NCBI GenBank assembly: GCA_002270565.1
Contig: NQMI01000074.1
Location: 1-64,000, forward strand
Direction: 5' to 3'
Length of the DNA stretch: 64,000 nucleotides
DNA from: Stenocarpella maydis
Taxonomy: Eukaryota > Ascomycota > Sordariomycetes > Diaporthales > Diaporthaceae
Below, one piece after another: positions 35,083 through 44,866 of the stretch. The notes below the pieces were generated by a model, which saw nothing but the letters and a program-made list of their open reading frames with translations, was not told where the DNA came from and made no database searches. Both the position numbers and the translations under genes were made by a program. Each line of letters opens with the position of its first letter. Positions within the stretch are counted from its first letter, which is position 1.

Positions 35083-36477
35083 ATGGCTCCCACTTCTAGG
35101 CCTGCGCCTAGCCAGTTGACGCTAAAGCCCTTATCAATCATGTCGGCGAGCAATACCAATGCCACCGCCACCTCCCTAAGTACGGGTGATACTGTTGCGA
35201 CAGTTTCCTCGGCTGCTGAGTCGGCGACGCCGGAACCGTCCACGGCGTCGGAACCGTCCACGGCGTCGGAACCGTCCGCGACGCCGACCAGCACGCCGGC
35301 TGACACGCTGACAAGTTCTCCTGCTGACTCTACCTCCACCTCCATAGCTCCGGCGACTACCGCCAGTACTGCGGGGACGGCAACAACCTCAAAATCAGAT
35401 GCGGTGCCTACTACTCTCACTACAGAAACAACAGCCTCGCAGCCTCCAACAACGGCCTCGCAGCCTCCAACAACGGCCGCGCCTACAACCATAACAAGTG
35501 CTCAAACTACCCCAACCACTACTCCGACGTCTGCCGAGGAGAGCACTTCTTCCTCGACATCCTCAACCTTTACCCCAGTCCCGACAACAGAAACCTCAGT
35601 CTCCTCTTCTGTCGTAGTATCAAACGGGATCACGAGCACTCAGGTCATCACGAGAACCGTCGTCACCACACCGACATCGAACAATGCGGGCTCGGCGTCC
35701 GAGACCAGTGCCGGTGCCATACAGAGCAGTGAGTCCAACTCCAGCAGCGGCATAGGAACCGGCGGGACCATTGCCGTGGCGGTGGTCGTCCCTATTGCTG
35801 CCGTTGCAATCCTGGTTGCCCTGGGCCTCTGGCTGTGGAGGAAGCGCAAGGCACGCAAGGAGGCAGCAGAAGAGCGACGGAAGGAGGTCGAGGATTACAC
35901 CTACAACCCGAACGCGGATCCCACGATTCCTGGCTCTGGCTCTGGCGGCGGCTATGAAATGAAGGAGGACTCCTCGTCGGGATACCGTGGATGGGGATCG
36001 ACGACGCTAGGCGGCTCCACAGGCCGCAAGGCCTCGACCACCATGTCCGGCGGCATGGTTTCGGACACCCCGTACTCGGACCAACCCTATTCCGACGGTG
36101 CTTCACCGACGCGGCCGACCCATCCCGGCGAGCCGCTGATGGCAGACGGGCACCACTCTCACGAAGGCGAAATACTTGGTGCTATGGGCCCGGCCACGGC
36201 CAACAATCGGGGGGGCAATGTTCGGCGAGGCCCGTCTAACGCGTCCTCGTCCTACAGTGCCGGAGCGCCCTCTGATGGGTCCGGCGAGATCGGCCAGGCC
36301 TATGGTGGAGACCAGTACTACGCCCAATACGATCCTTACACCGAGAACGGCCCATACAACAGCCCGCCTGGTGGTCAACCTGTTATTAGGGATAACCCGG
36401 CACGACGAAACACGCGCATTGAGAATCCCTCGCACTTCCCGCAAAACCAGAGCGCCGGTATCTCGCAAAACTTCTAA
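35083..36477 (+). CDS. Ser/Thr-rich single-pass membrane protein (Mid2/WSC-like sensor architecture)
   Basis: One exon, 464 residues. Residues 1-225 are almost entirely Ser, Thr, Ala and Pro with short repeats (EPSTAS three times in degenerate form, SQPPTTA twice), a mucin-like, O-glycosylation-prone ectodomain. A transmembrane helix at about 228-250 (TIAVAVVVPIAAVAILVALGL) is followed by WRKRKARKEA. The cytosolic tail is Gly/Ser/Tyr/Asn-rich. This matches cell-wall stress sensors of the Mid2 type in architecture, although no WSC Cys-rich domain and no clear signal peptide are seen. The start is uncertain: the frame is open upstream of ATG 35083, and an upstream signal-peptide exon could have been missed. 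Confidence 0.7.
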   Translation: MAPTSRPAPSQLTLKPLSIMSASNTNATATSLSTGDTVATVSSAAESATPEPSTASEPSTASEPSATPTSTPADTLTSSPADSTSTSIAPATTASTAGTATTSKSDAVPTTLTTETTASQPPTTASQPPTTAAPTTITSAQTTPTTTPTSAEESTSSSTSSTFTPVPTTETSVSSSVVVSNGITSTQVITRTVVTTPTSNNAGSASETSAGAIQSSESNSSSGIGTGGTIAVAVVVPIAAVAILVALGLWLWRKRKARKEAAEERRKEVEDYTYNPNADPTIPGSGSGGGYEMKEDSSSGYRGWGSTTLGGSTGRKASTTMSGGMVSDTPYSDQPYSDGASPTRPTHPGEPLMADGHHSHEGEILGAMGPATANNRGGNVRRGPSNASSSYSAGAPSDGSGEIGQAYGGDQYYAQYDPYTENGPYNSPPGGQPVIRDNPARRNTRIENPSHFPQNQSAGISQNF

Positions 36478-37965
36478 TGCCTTTCAAGGCCTCTCTTCCT
36501 GCACCGGTTTTTACTGCGCGTGAGCCGTGCGTCGGACAAGGTTCACAACCACCAGGCATGAGCTCTTACGATAGATACCCTTCTTTCGCCCTACGTCTGG
36601 GCATTGCCCACCCACAATACTGGCTTTAATCCCATCCTTTCGGCGTTCGGACAAAACATCATCACCATCACTTTTTAGGCGGCGTTCTGTGGTGTTCTAC
36701 GGCACAATTTATATCTGTTTCAACCTTGTTTCTGTGTTTGTATGCAGTCATACATAATGTTCAAAGCTCGACACGACCTCGCAAGGCACGTACACGCACC
36801 AGAATCGACCCACGCACGCGCTCATGTCCAGTTGCATGCTTGGAGAGAATAATTCTGACGACCCCAAACATGGGCTTTCGAAAACATGGACGGAGTGGCT
36901 CGGGGGGAGGGGGGGAGAATGATCCCTTGAGCGAGAAGGGGGGTGGGGCTACCAAGGGGCTGGCTGGTAGGAGTGGGGTGGATTTTTGGTTGTCTCTAGA
37001 GATGTGGAGTATTCACTCGCGTAGTACTCGTGCAGGTCTCGAAGAGGAGGAACAACGAAGATGTACAATATGGGGGTCACGAGTCGTGTTTTCGAAGGAA
37101 GTGGTTGTACATATATCTATGTGCTTAGCTGTTGATGCCCTACTAGAACAAATGGCGGTTTAGGGGAGAGAGGGAATCTTGACGCATACTGCAGCCGAGG
37201 TTCAGCTAGCCACGAGGTCAGTAAAATATATATTGGTTTTGCCCACTAGCCTTTGTGGTGAATGGCGGAGTTGCACGCACGAGGACGGAGGGTACACTGT
37301 TATATACGCCATTCGTACCATGGCGAATAAGAGAGGGTTACCGATCCTAATTCATACACGTACATGTGTTGTGGGTATTCTATATTATCGGATTTGGTTG
37401 CGATACACTGAGTATTAGGTGTCTTGGGTGCGCACACGGGGCGATGGGCGACAATACCAATTGATCCCTCCTCCATCGCGTGCTAGCTGACAGGCCCGTC
37501 TCGACCAGTACCCATGCTTCATCCTATGCGAGTGCGGGCCTCGCGGCACTCTTCGTGGTGGATTTCAACATTGCAACCATCCCCTCAAATCAGCTTGACT
37601 AAGAAGAGGCCGGGGAAGGAGTGTCTGTTGATAGGGTCTCCTTTATGGGGACCAGATGATGTCACGTACGTCAGTTTGCACTGTCAGAGGATCCGAACGG
37701 CAGGACGGCATGAAGCTGCTATATTCTTTAGGTATGGCCATCGCTATTGTTATGTCACGACTATTCAGCTGAATAGATATCACAACCATGTGCACTGTTC
37801 CCGTATCTTGAGAAAACCCTCACCTCCGAAGCCTGGACTCTGCTCCCTGGCCTATCCTCCCCCCCCCCTCCAGCCGAGCATATCCCCCCTGACCGGGCTG
37901 GCCGGACAGAGAGGCGACCGTCACTAAGCAACCACGAGAGAAAGCCACGCACGCACGCACGCATA
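36478..37965. other. Intergenic region, no gene supported
   Basis: Contains the probable 3' UTR of the sensor-like gene, G-rich tracts near 36,900 and C11 near 37,860. An open frame at 36726-37163 has no recognisable content. Confidence 0.45.
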
Positions 37966-37975
37966 CACATGCGCA

Positions 37976-38090
37976 CAGCACAGCACAGCACAGCACAGCA
38001 AAACACAGCACAGCACAGCACAGCACAGCACAACAGCACAGCACAGCACAGCACACACAGCACAGCACAGCACAGCACAGCACAGCACAG
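37976..38090. repeat. (CACAG)n pentanucleotide microsatellite
   Basis: About 115 bp of AGCAC/CACAG units with a few imperfect ones (AAACACAGC, CAACAGCAC, CACACAGC). It begins after CACGCACGCACGC and ends at the stop codon of the esterase reading frame. Its frames give the runs of Cys-Cys-Ala-Val on the minus strand, which are not a gene. Confidence 0.9.
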
Positions 38091-39919
38091 TCACAGCCTC
38101 GACCTCGCGGCGCCGCCCCCCCCGAGCCTGTTGCCCATGCCCTCGCTCAGCTCCACCCGCTCCCACCAGAACCGACACCTCTCGACCTCGCCCTCGGTCA
38201 GCCTCACGACGGTGGCGGGGACGCCGGGCGTGCCCCTCCCCGCGCCCCCCATGCGCTCGTCGTTACCGAGCCCGAACATCATGACCCGCCCGCAGCCCTC
38301 CCCGCCCCGGCCCCTGCGCCGCAGCTGGCCCGGCGACAGGGCCGTGTCGCCCACCAGGGGGCTGCTGAAGCGCGGCCAAAATGGGGCCGTGGGGTGGGCC
38401 CCGTGGTGGTGGTGTGTGGCCTGCTCCGCGTCGATGTGCGGCGGGTTCGGGTCCCCCGTGGCGATGAAGCGCGTCCAGGCCCCGTGCATGGCGTCAGCGG
38501 TCCTCACGAGGCCCGGGAAGCCGCCGATGGCGGCCATGTCGTGGGCGACGAGGGCGGCCTCGTCGACGTGGTTGGCCTTGCCGCCGAAGTCGGGGCGGGA
38601 GAGGGCGGCGAAGTGGTACTGGCACAGCCCGGTTAGCCTTGTGATTCTCATTCTCCAGTGACGAGATATCAAGAGAGGGGAATATGGGCGTGCTGTGCCT
38701 TGTCATGCAGCACTCGCCACCCGGACAGGAAGGCCATGTTAGATGGAGCTGCTCCTACTCACAATCCAGACGGGGCAGTCTTGATCGCCGCCGCCATCCT
38801 CGTCGTCATGGTCGCTGTGGAAGTGGCCAGTCTGGAGGACAGGGCATATATAAGCATAATCCGAGTACGCAGCTGCATACCGCGCCCACTGGCGGCCGAA
38901 GCCGGGCGGCACGCTCGCGTACGGGCTCGAGGGGTCGGCGACGGGGTCCGGGTACAGCCTCGCCAGCGCGGCGAGGTCGGCGCCGCTCAGGCCGGGGATC
39001 ATGGCGGCGAACTTGGCGAGGAACTCGTCCGCCGTGTCGACGGCCGGGGACGCGAACACGGTGCCCTCGTTGGTGTTGAAGCCCGCCAGCACGGGGATCT
39101 TGAGGTGGCTCCCGCGGCGGAGGCGGCTTATGGGGAGGTCGCGGATGACGCCGCCGCTGGGGCCCTCGCGGCGCGGGGGGAGGGTCTCGACGACGGGCTG
39201 GAAGGGCCAGCGGATGGGGTCCTGGTACCGCGAGAAGACGGTGCTGGAGGCGTGGAGGATTGTCTCCAGCGGCAGGGAGCGCAGCAGGGGGAAGATGTGG
39301 CCGGCGGGCGTCTGGGTGGGCTCGATGCCTGCTGCGACGAGGAACTCTCGGAACTGCTGCTCTGTCCGCGGGTGACATGCCGACAGGGTTGCGCGCGCGG
39401 TGGCGCCCCCGGACTCCATTATCGCGCGGTGGAAGGGGGCGTCCTCAGGTGTGTATGACTGTAGGTGGTAGCCGATCTGGAGCCGCGTTAGCATGTGCGA
39501 CTGTGGTGGAGGGCCTCCACGGCCCGCAAGGCGTCTGGGGCCCGGCCGCGCGAGACTCACCGAATGCGCCCCGGCACTCATGCCCATGAGCGTGACGCGG
39601 GACTCGTCGCCGCCAAAGTGGCCAATGTTCTGCCTGACCCACTCGAACAGCAGCCTCTGGTCCCTCAGCCCGAGGTTGAGGGCGCCCTCGCGCGCGGCGG
39701 CGGCGGAGCTCGGGAACCCCAGCGCCCCGACGCGGTAGTTGAAGTTGACGCCGACGACGGGCGTGTGCGACCAGCCCACGAAGCTGCTCATGTCGCGCTC
39801 GGTGCCCAGCCCGCCGTTGAAGGCGCCGCCGTGGACGTAGACGACGACGGGCATGGCGGGCGCGGGGCCGGCGGCACCCGCGCGGCGCGACGGCTGGGCC
39901 GGGCGGTAGACGTTGAGGT
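38091..39919 (-). CDS. Type-B carboxylesterase/lipase, N-terminus missing
   Basis: An intron at 39477-39560 lies just after the nucleophile elbow. Motifs on the minus strand are LNVYRPAQPS, then the oxyanion-hole VVYVHGGAFNGG, GALNLGLRDQRLLFEWVRQNI, FGGDESRVTLMGMSAGAHS (catalytic Ser), GFNTNEGTVF (catalytic Glu) and GGKANHVDEAAL (probable catalytic His), then WTRFIATGDPNP. The family is about 530-560 residues. Here about the first 90-110 residues before the usual SEDCL-LNVY motif are absent, because the frame runs into an N at 39920 followed by A12. The last intron (about 38,675-38,763) has no GT..AG pair that keeps frame. The stop abuts the pentanucleotide repeat. It is either truncated by a collapsed assembly gap or a decaying gene. 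No signal peptide can be judged. Confidence 0.75.
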
Positions 39920-40270
39920 NAAAAAAAAAAAAGGACCTAAGGATGTACATAATGCTCGCCTCCCCCTGCGGTAGCCCCGCCCCGTGGCGGTCAAATGATG
40001 GAACCCGTCCGGGTCTCAAAACCTCATAAACATGACTGCCAGGACAAAGAAAGACATGCAGCTAACCATAAACAAGTCCTCAGCGACACGTGACGCTGCC
40101 CCAGCAGAGGCCACGCAGGAAACCAGACGCCAGGACATCAATCAAATCGTCGGCTCGTCAACCACCTAGCCCCCACGGCTCCTCATCACGGCCCCGTGCA
40201 ACTCCCTGTGCGCCGGCACCCGCGGTGGCTCGTCATCTCCTGACGTCACTGGTGTCGCGGGCCCGCCCTC
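39920..40270. other. N plus poly-A junction and short spacer
   Basis: An N at 39920 is followed by twelve A. The remaining 338 bp shows no continuation of the esterase N-terminus on the minus strand and no other gene. The two genes flanking it are both on the minus strand. Confidence 0.55.
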
Positions 40271-42660
40271 CTAGGCGAGGCCTGCCTTGGGAGCAGTCGC
40301 CAACTGCTGCTGCTGCTGCTGCCTGAGCCGCCTGCTGGCCGCAAGCATGCGGCTCTGCTCCGCATACCTCTGCCGCGCAAGCTGGACTGCCTGCTGGCGC
40401 TCAAGCTTCTCCCGCTCCTTGTCCTGGCCGTACGAGTTGTCCCGCGTGTAGATCTCGCGCCCGCGGGCCTTCTGGTCCTGTATCTCCTCGTTGGACACCT
40501 GGCTCCGCCTGCCGGCCGACACGATACTAACGTTGGACGAAGACGTTGCGCGAGCGCTGAAGTGCGATGACCCGACGCTGGAGGTCCGCCCACGGTTTGT
40601 CTGCGCAGTGGATGCGGATGCGTTGCTAACCGTCCGAGCCACAAACGGTGTCATTGTGACCGACTGGCGTTTGCCCGCTCCAGACCTGGGTGAAGTGCCC
40701 AATGGGGAGATTGTACTCTGTTGCTCCGAAGATCCCCCCTGAGACTCGCGCTGACGGCTAGTAAAGGTCGAGCGCACAGTCGCAGAGCCGCCCACGCTGC
40801 TAGGTGGTGGCCGAGCCTTGAACTGGCGCCGCTGGCGCATCTCTTCCTCCTCGGCCTTGAGCTTCGCTGCTAGCCGCTCCTTCTTGACCCGCGAGACCGA
40901 CTCGCCCGGCAGCTCGAAGTTAGGGACCGTCGGAGGCTTGCTGGACCTCACGGGTCGGGCCCGCTGCGGCGGGGGACTGGGCTCAGCGAGCTTTTGAGGG
41001 TCGACCTGCATGGACAGCCGGGCTGCCTTCTTCTCCTTGAGCTCCCGGGCGACCCTTTCACCAGGAAGCTCAAAGTCGGGGATCGTGCGTGGCTTGCTGG
41101 ACCGGAAAGAAGGCGGCCGCTTAGACCCAGCCTTATCATCTGCAAGCCTCAGCGAGTCAGGCTGCACGGAGAGCCGGGCTGCTTTCTTCTCCTTCAGCTC
41201 CCTCGCGACCCTTTCGCCCGGTAGCTCAAAGGTAGGAATAGTCGGTGCCTTGCTGGCCCGCTGTAGAGGCTTCGGTGGGGCCAGACTGGCGGGTCGAGCC
41301 ACTTTCCTGCTTGCGTTCGTGAGATTTGGCTTATTCTCAGGTTCCGCGTCGGCCTTCGGAGGGGACGACTTGGGCGTCGCGCTGCGTGGCGACGACTCGC
41401 CTTGTTCGGCTCGCACAAGGCTGGTCGTCTTTGAAGGGCCCCTGCTGTTGGGCGTAGTAGTCTTCGATGCAGGCTTGGCGGAAGGTGAGTATTGAGCAGC
41501 CTGATCCCTGGGTGCATTTCCTTCAGCGTTCGACATCTGGGCCACGCGAGTGGCCGCTGCCACGGCCTCGAACTCGTCCTCGAGCTGGTCGATTTCCTCG
41601 AGAGAATCCTCAATCGTGCTCATTGGCGCCGTCATGAGGCGCCGGGGCGGTTCGATCGTTAAGGTGTTGTCGCTGTCTTCTGACGCATCCGCAGTGGTGG
41701 ACCAATGTGCACTCTCAGGTGTGGAACTCATGGGACCGTGCCCGCTGGCCGCGGCGCTGGCAAGGCTACTCACAAGTCGAGCAGTAGCCATTGAAAGCTC
41801 CTGGTCTTTCCGCCCTAGAACACGAAATCGGTGCGAAGTGATCTCAAGATCGGCAGTACTAGCCTTGTCCGGTGTCAAATCAATGGGTGTTGCCAAAAGC
41901 AAGTACTCGTCCTCGGGCTCGCCAGGAAGCGGCTCCTCGCTTCCGACTGTCTTGGTCCAAGTGAGCAGGTTACAACCAAAATAGCGCCTGTCACTTCGAC
42001 TGGAGACGCAGGAGGCGGGGGTGTTCTGTTGCCTGTCTGGTGAGTGGCTGGGCTGATCAGTTGAGCAGACTGAAGCTGGCAGTGACAGAACCCATTGAAA
42101 TTGCTTCTTCCTGTGCTTCTCGAAAGTGTTCTCCTGGGGATGTAGACCTCTGGCCGCCCTGACCAACTCGTGGTCACCAAAGGAATCTAAGCTCAACCAT
42201 GTGTTAGCCAGTGACCTGGGTTTATAAGTAACCGGTCTGCTTGGGTCGACGAACCGTTGTGAGCCGAGAGGGTGTCAATTGACTCGGCGAGCACCTCGGG
42301 GGCAGTGAAGGTCTCCGCTGCGAGCTGAGGACGGCGTCGCTGACCGCGAATGTTTTTGTGACTGAGATCGAAAAGAAAATCCTCGGAGCCCAGGGTCCAC
42401 TGGAAGCCCTCGGTGGAGGCCTCGGCCGATGCCTTGTTTTGGTGCGATTCTGGGTCGGTGTTCTCTTTGACGGAGAGATCGAGTGTGTCTTGGCCCCAAT
42501 GAACAGTGTTCCGAGGTGATTTGCTTGATTTGCTTGACTTTGCCGGGCTGAGAAGAGCGTGGGCGGGGCCCGAGGCACAGTTGCAGTTGGCAGCAGTTGA
42601 GGATGGGGAGAGGGTGAGGTCTGTGCCACCTGCGGGCGAGACGGCAGCCATGAGGGCCAT
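40271..42660 (-). CDS. Protein with TPX2-like FELPGE repeats, putative microtubule-associated
   Basis: Two exons: 42233-42660 and 40271-42191 (41-bp intron, GTTACT..TTGAG, branch-like GGCTAAC), giving 782 residues. Three repeats of FELPGE(R/S)V(A/S)R followed by KE(K/R)xAA(R/K)L lie in the middle (around 41,220, 41,070 and 40,920). The last runs into a KAEEEEMRQRRQFKARP block, like the heptad-to-FKARP pattern of TPX2 C-terminal motifs. The N-terminal region is Ser/Glu-rich. The C-terminus has EKLERQQAVQLARQRYAEQ and a polyglutamine stretch coded by CTG repeats on the plus strand. The TPX2 relation is inference from motif shape. If right, it would bind microtubules or spindle factors; its neighbours are Dad2 and shugoshin. 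It is otherwise an uncharacterised fungal protein. Confidence 0.7.
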
Positions 42661-43866
42661 CTAATAAATCCCCGCCGGGGGAGGGTCTGATGGATCTCTG
42701 GGCGAGACGGGCGAGACAGGCGAGACAGGGGTCGGCTGTATTTGGAAAGCCCCAGAAACGAGACAGAGTCGTGCCGCAAGCGCAGACAAGGGTTGGGCTA
42801 ATGCAGCGCAATCTCGGTGCATGAACAAAACACGGAGGAGGGCTGAGATGGGATGGAAACGTGGCCCGCCGGTGAAGGGGGCAATTTGCAAGTTATGACT
42901 GGGCTGGCTGACAGAGGCAGTACAAGCTGGTGCAGAAGTGCATTCTTGATGATGGATGTTGCTGGTCCCTAAAAGGCTGACATGCAAAAATTACAGAGTG
43001 CAAAGTGGTGGATGAAGCATCCCCAAAAGGCGAGCATGGACTTGGCGACAGAAGAAGGGTGGGTGGACGCGTAGGAAAGTAAACAAAGCTAGAGCAACTA
43101 CTGCACCATGTGCAGCGCGGACAGAACGCAAGCAAGAGCGATGCCAACAAACGCAACGGGTTGAGGTTGGCCGCTCTTGCACGTGCAATGAACAACAACC
43201 AATTGTATCTGCACCCGCACACAATGCAGCAGGATCCTCTTTCTCATTGGCATCGTATCTATGGGACGGTGATACTGCACTGGAATGCAGTTGGAGTAAG
43301 AATCCACACCGTCGTCTGCCTTGCCTAGCTGGGTCTCGGCCTAATCGGCTGGCACACGCCACAAATGGATTCAATGTTCCGAGCGCAACCTGCAGGTGCG
43401 GGTCCAGGTTCAGATAATGACTGCCTGTTGTCCTAGTAGTGCAAATTAATTACCAAGGCTCTCTGGAGTGTGCGTTCGAGATGACGCAGGGGAGGCGCAT
43501 CGACTCGGGTGTGTCAGTCCCGCAGCTGAGCCCCTACTAATAAAATACTCCAACCACCCATCATCCTTCGGCTTGGACGGCATGGTCTGTCAACCCCCCC
43601 CCCCAAAAGATAGACTTCCCAGGTCTTCCTTATCAGAGGGTGGGGTTGGTTCGTCCCTGGGCTTTCAAGGTCCCGAGCTGGGCACTCCAGCACGAACCTG
43701 ATTCTCCGTGGGGTGGCCGCGAGGTCTGAAACGGACCTAGCCCTGGGTGGCCAAAACCGTCCGTATTGTTCGGCCTAGTTGGTGACCTGAGCACTCGAGC
43801 AAAGCTCGTGTGCGAGGACGCTCGAGTCAAAACGAGGGGCTTGGTCCCTCAACTTGAGCAAAGGCC
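42661..43866. other. Promoter region of the TPX2-like gene and 3' flank of Dad2
   Basis: 1.2 kb without a supported gene. It has direct GGCGAGACAGGCGAGACAGG-type repeats just upstream of the start (about 42,700-42,725) and a C11 run near 43,590. Confidence 0.45.
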
Positions 43867-44439
43867 TCACTCTTTCGCTTCCTCAGCAGCATCGGCTTGG
43901 GCTTGCAGTGCCGGCGCATGCTCAGTTGGAATGCGAACCAGAGTCTGTGGCAGAGCTGCCGCTGCCTCTGCATCATTCTGTGGCTTTGGCAATTTGGCTG
44001 TAAAGGCTTGAGGATTAGCCGAGTCTCCCAGATAGGTAGATACGCTCGCTGCTACCGCAGGGCGGGGGAGGGGAGCTAACAAGAAGCCATGTTGATCGCA
44101 CGCAAGACGTTGTGCCAGTTGCCCATGACGAGAGCGATCGCTGTTTGATTTCTGTCAGCCTCTAGGCTGTCTGCGCATTCAGAACATCACATGCACGCTG
44201 CAGCTGCTGCAGAGCATACCTTCGGTGCCGTCAGATAAGGTGCCCAGCTTCTGTTCCAACGCCTCCATCTGCGACGCGACTGCAGCACTCAGGTCGCGCA
44301 ATTCCCGGAGATTGTCCAGTTCGGCCTTCTTCTCGTTGACGCGTGCCACCAATGCCGGAGGCTGGCCTGCAGACGAGGCCAAGGCCGCCATCGAAGGTTG
44401 CCGGATGTTCGGCTGGATGGACCTGGCCGGGAAAGACAT
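43867..44439 (-). CDS. DAD2: DASH complex subunit Dad2
   Basis: Three exons: 44220-44439, 44081-44140 and 43867-43997 (donors GTATGC and GTTAGC), giving 136 residues, in frame at TEA and MASS. After a short leader comes the Dad2 core ALVARVNEKKAELDNLRELR, then LSAAVASQMEALEQKLGTLSDGTE and VMGNWHNVLRAINMAS. The tail contains LPQTLVRIPTEHAP, as in other filamentous fungi. Dad2 is a small coiled-coil subunit of the DASH/Dam1 ring that couples kinetochores to spindle microtubules. It is divergent from shugoshin with 427 bp between the start codons. A single-exon reading would stop early, so the two introns are needed. Confidence 0.9.
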
Positions 44440-44866
44440 GGCGGATGTATGCCCTGCGGTGAAGACGTTTGCCACGCAAGATTGGGGACGACCACGAGGT
44501 GCCGACAGATTGGACTGTACCAATACACAGCAAGGCACATCTGGATGGCTGGGCACAGGGACCCTGACCCTGGTCGGCCACGGATGGTGGTTGGTTGGTG
44601 GGGCGACGGAGCATCCCTTCTGCTATTGTTGCCCGGCCAACGCTCTTGTGTCCATTCTGGTGCAGAAAAGCCAGCCCCCCAATAGTAGCACCCTTGGACA
44701 AGCACTTTGCTTCCCTGACCCAGTCCAACCACCTTCTTACATAGTACGCCAACTCGACAGCAGAACACATCATTCATATCCACCCTCTCCCTCTTCCCAG
44801 TCGCTACTTATTGTCGCGTTTATCCCGCCCCTCCAACACCGTTCCCGCCAGGTGCAGCTATGAGAG
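44440..44866. promoter_or_regulatory. Shared divergent promoter of DAD2 and SGO1
   Basis: 427 bp separate the two ATGs. The half next to SGO1 is pyrimidine-rich on the plus strand (CCACCCTCTCCCTCTTCCC near 44,780), a typical fungal start-site context. No TATA box or known cell-cycle box was recognised with confidence. Confidence 0.55.

Noticed and set aside
37976..38090. Possible CRISPR-like array
   Set aside because: The repeats are five-base units without spacers, so this is a simple microsatellite.
37820..38178. Cys/Val/Leu-rich minus-strand frames (87-105 codons)
   Set aside because: They are just translations of the (CACAG)n microsatellite.
43098..43374. Short minus-strand frames upstream of the TPX2-like gene
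   Set aside because: Composition and lack of motifs suggest promoter or intergenic DNA, and no splice pattern links them to a gene.
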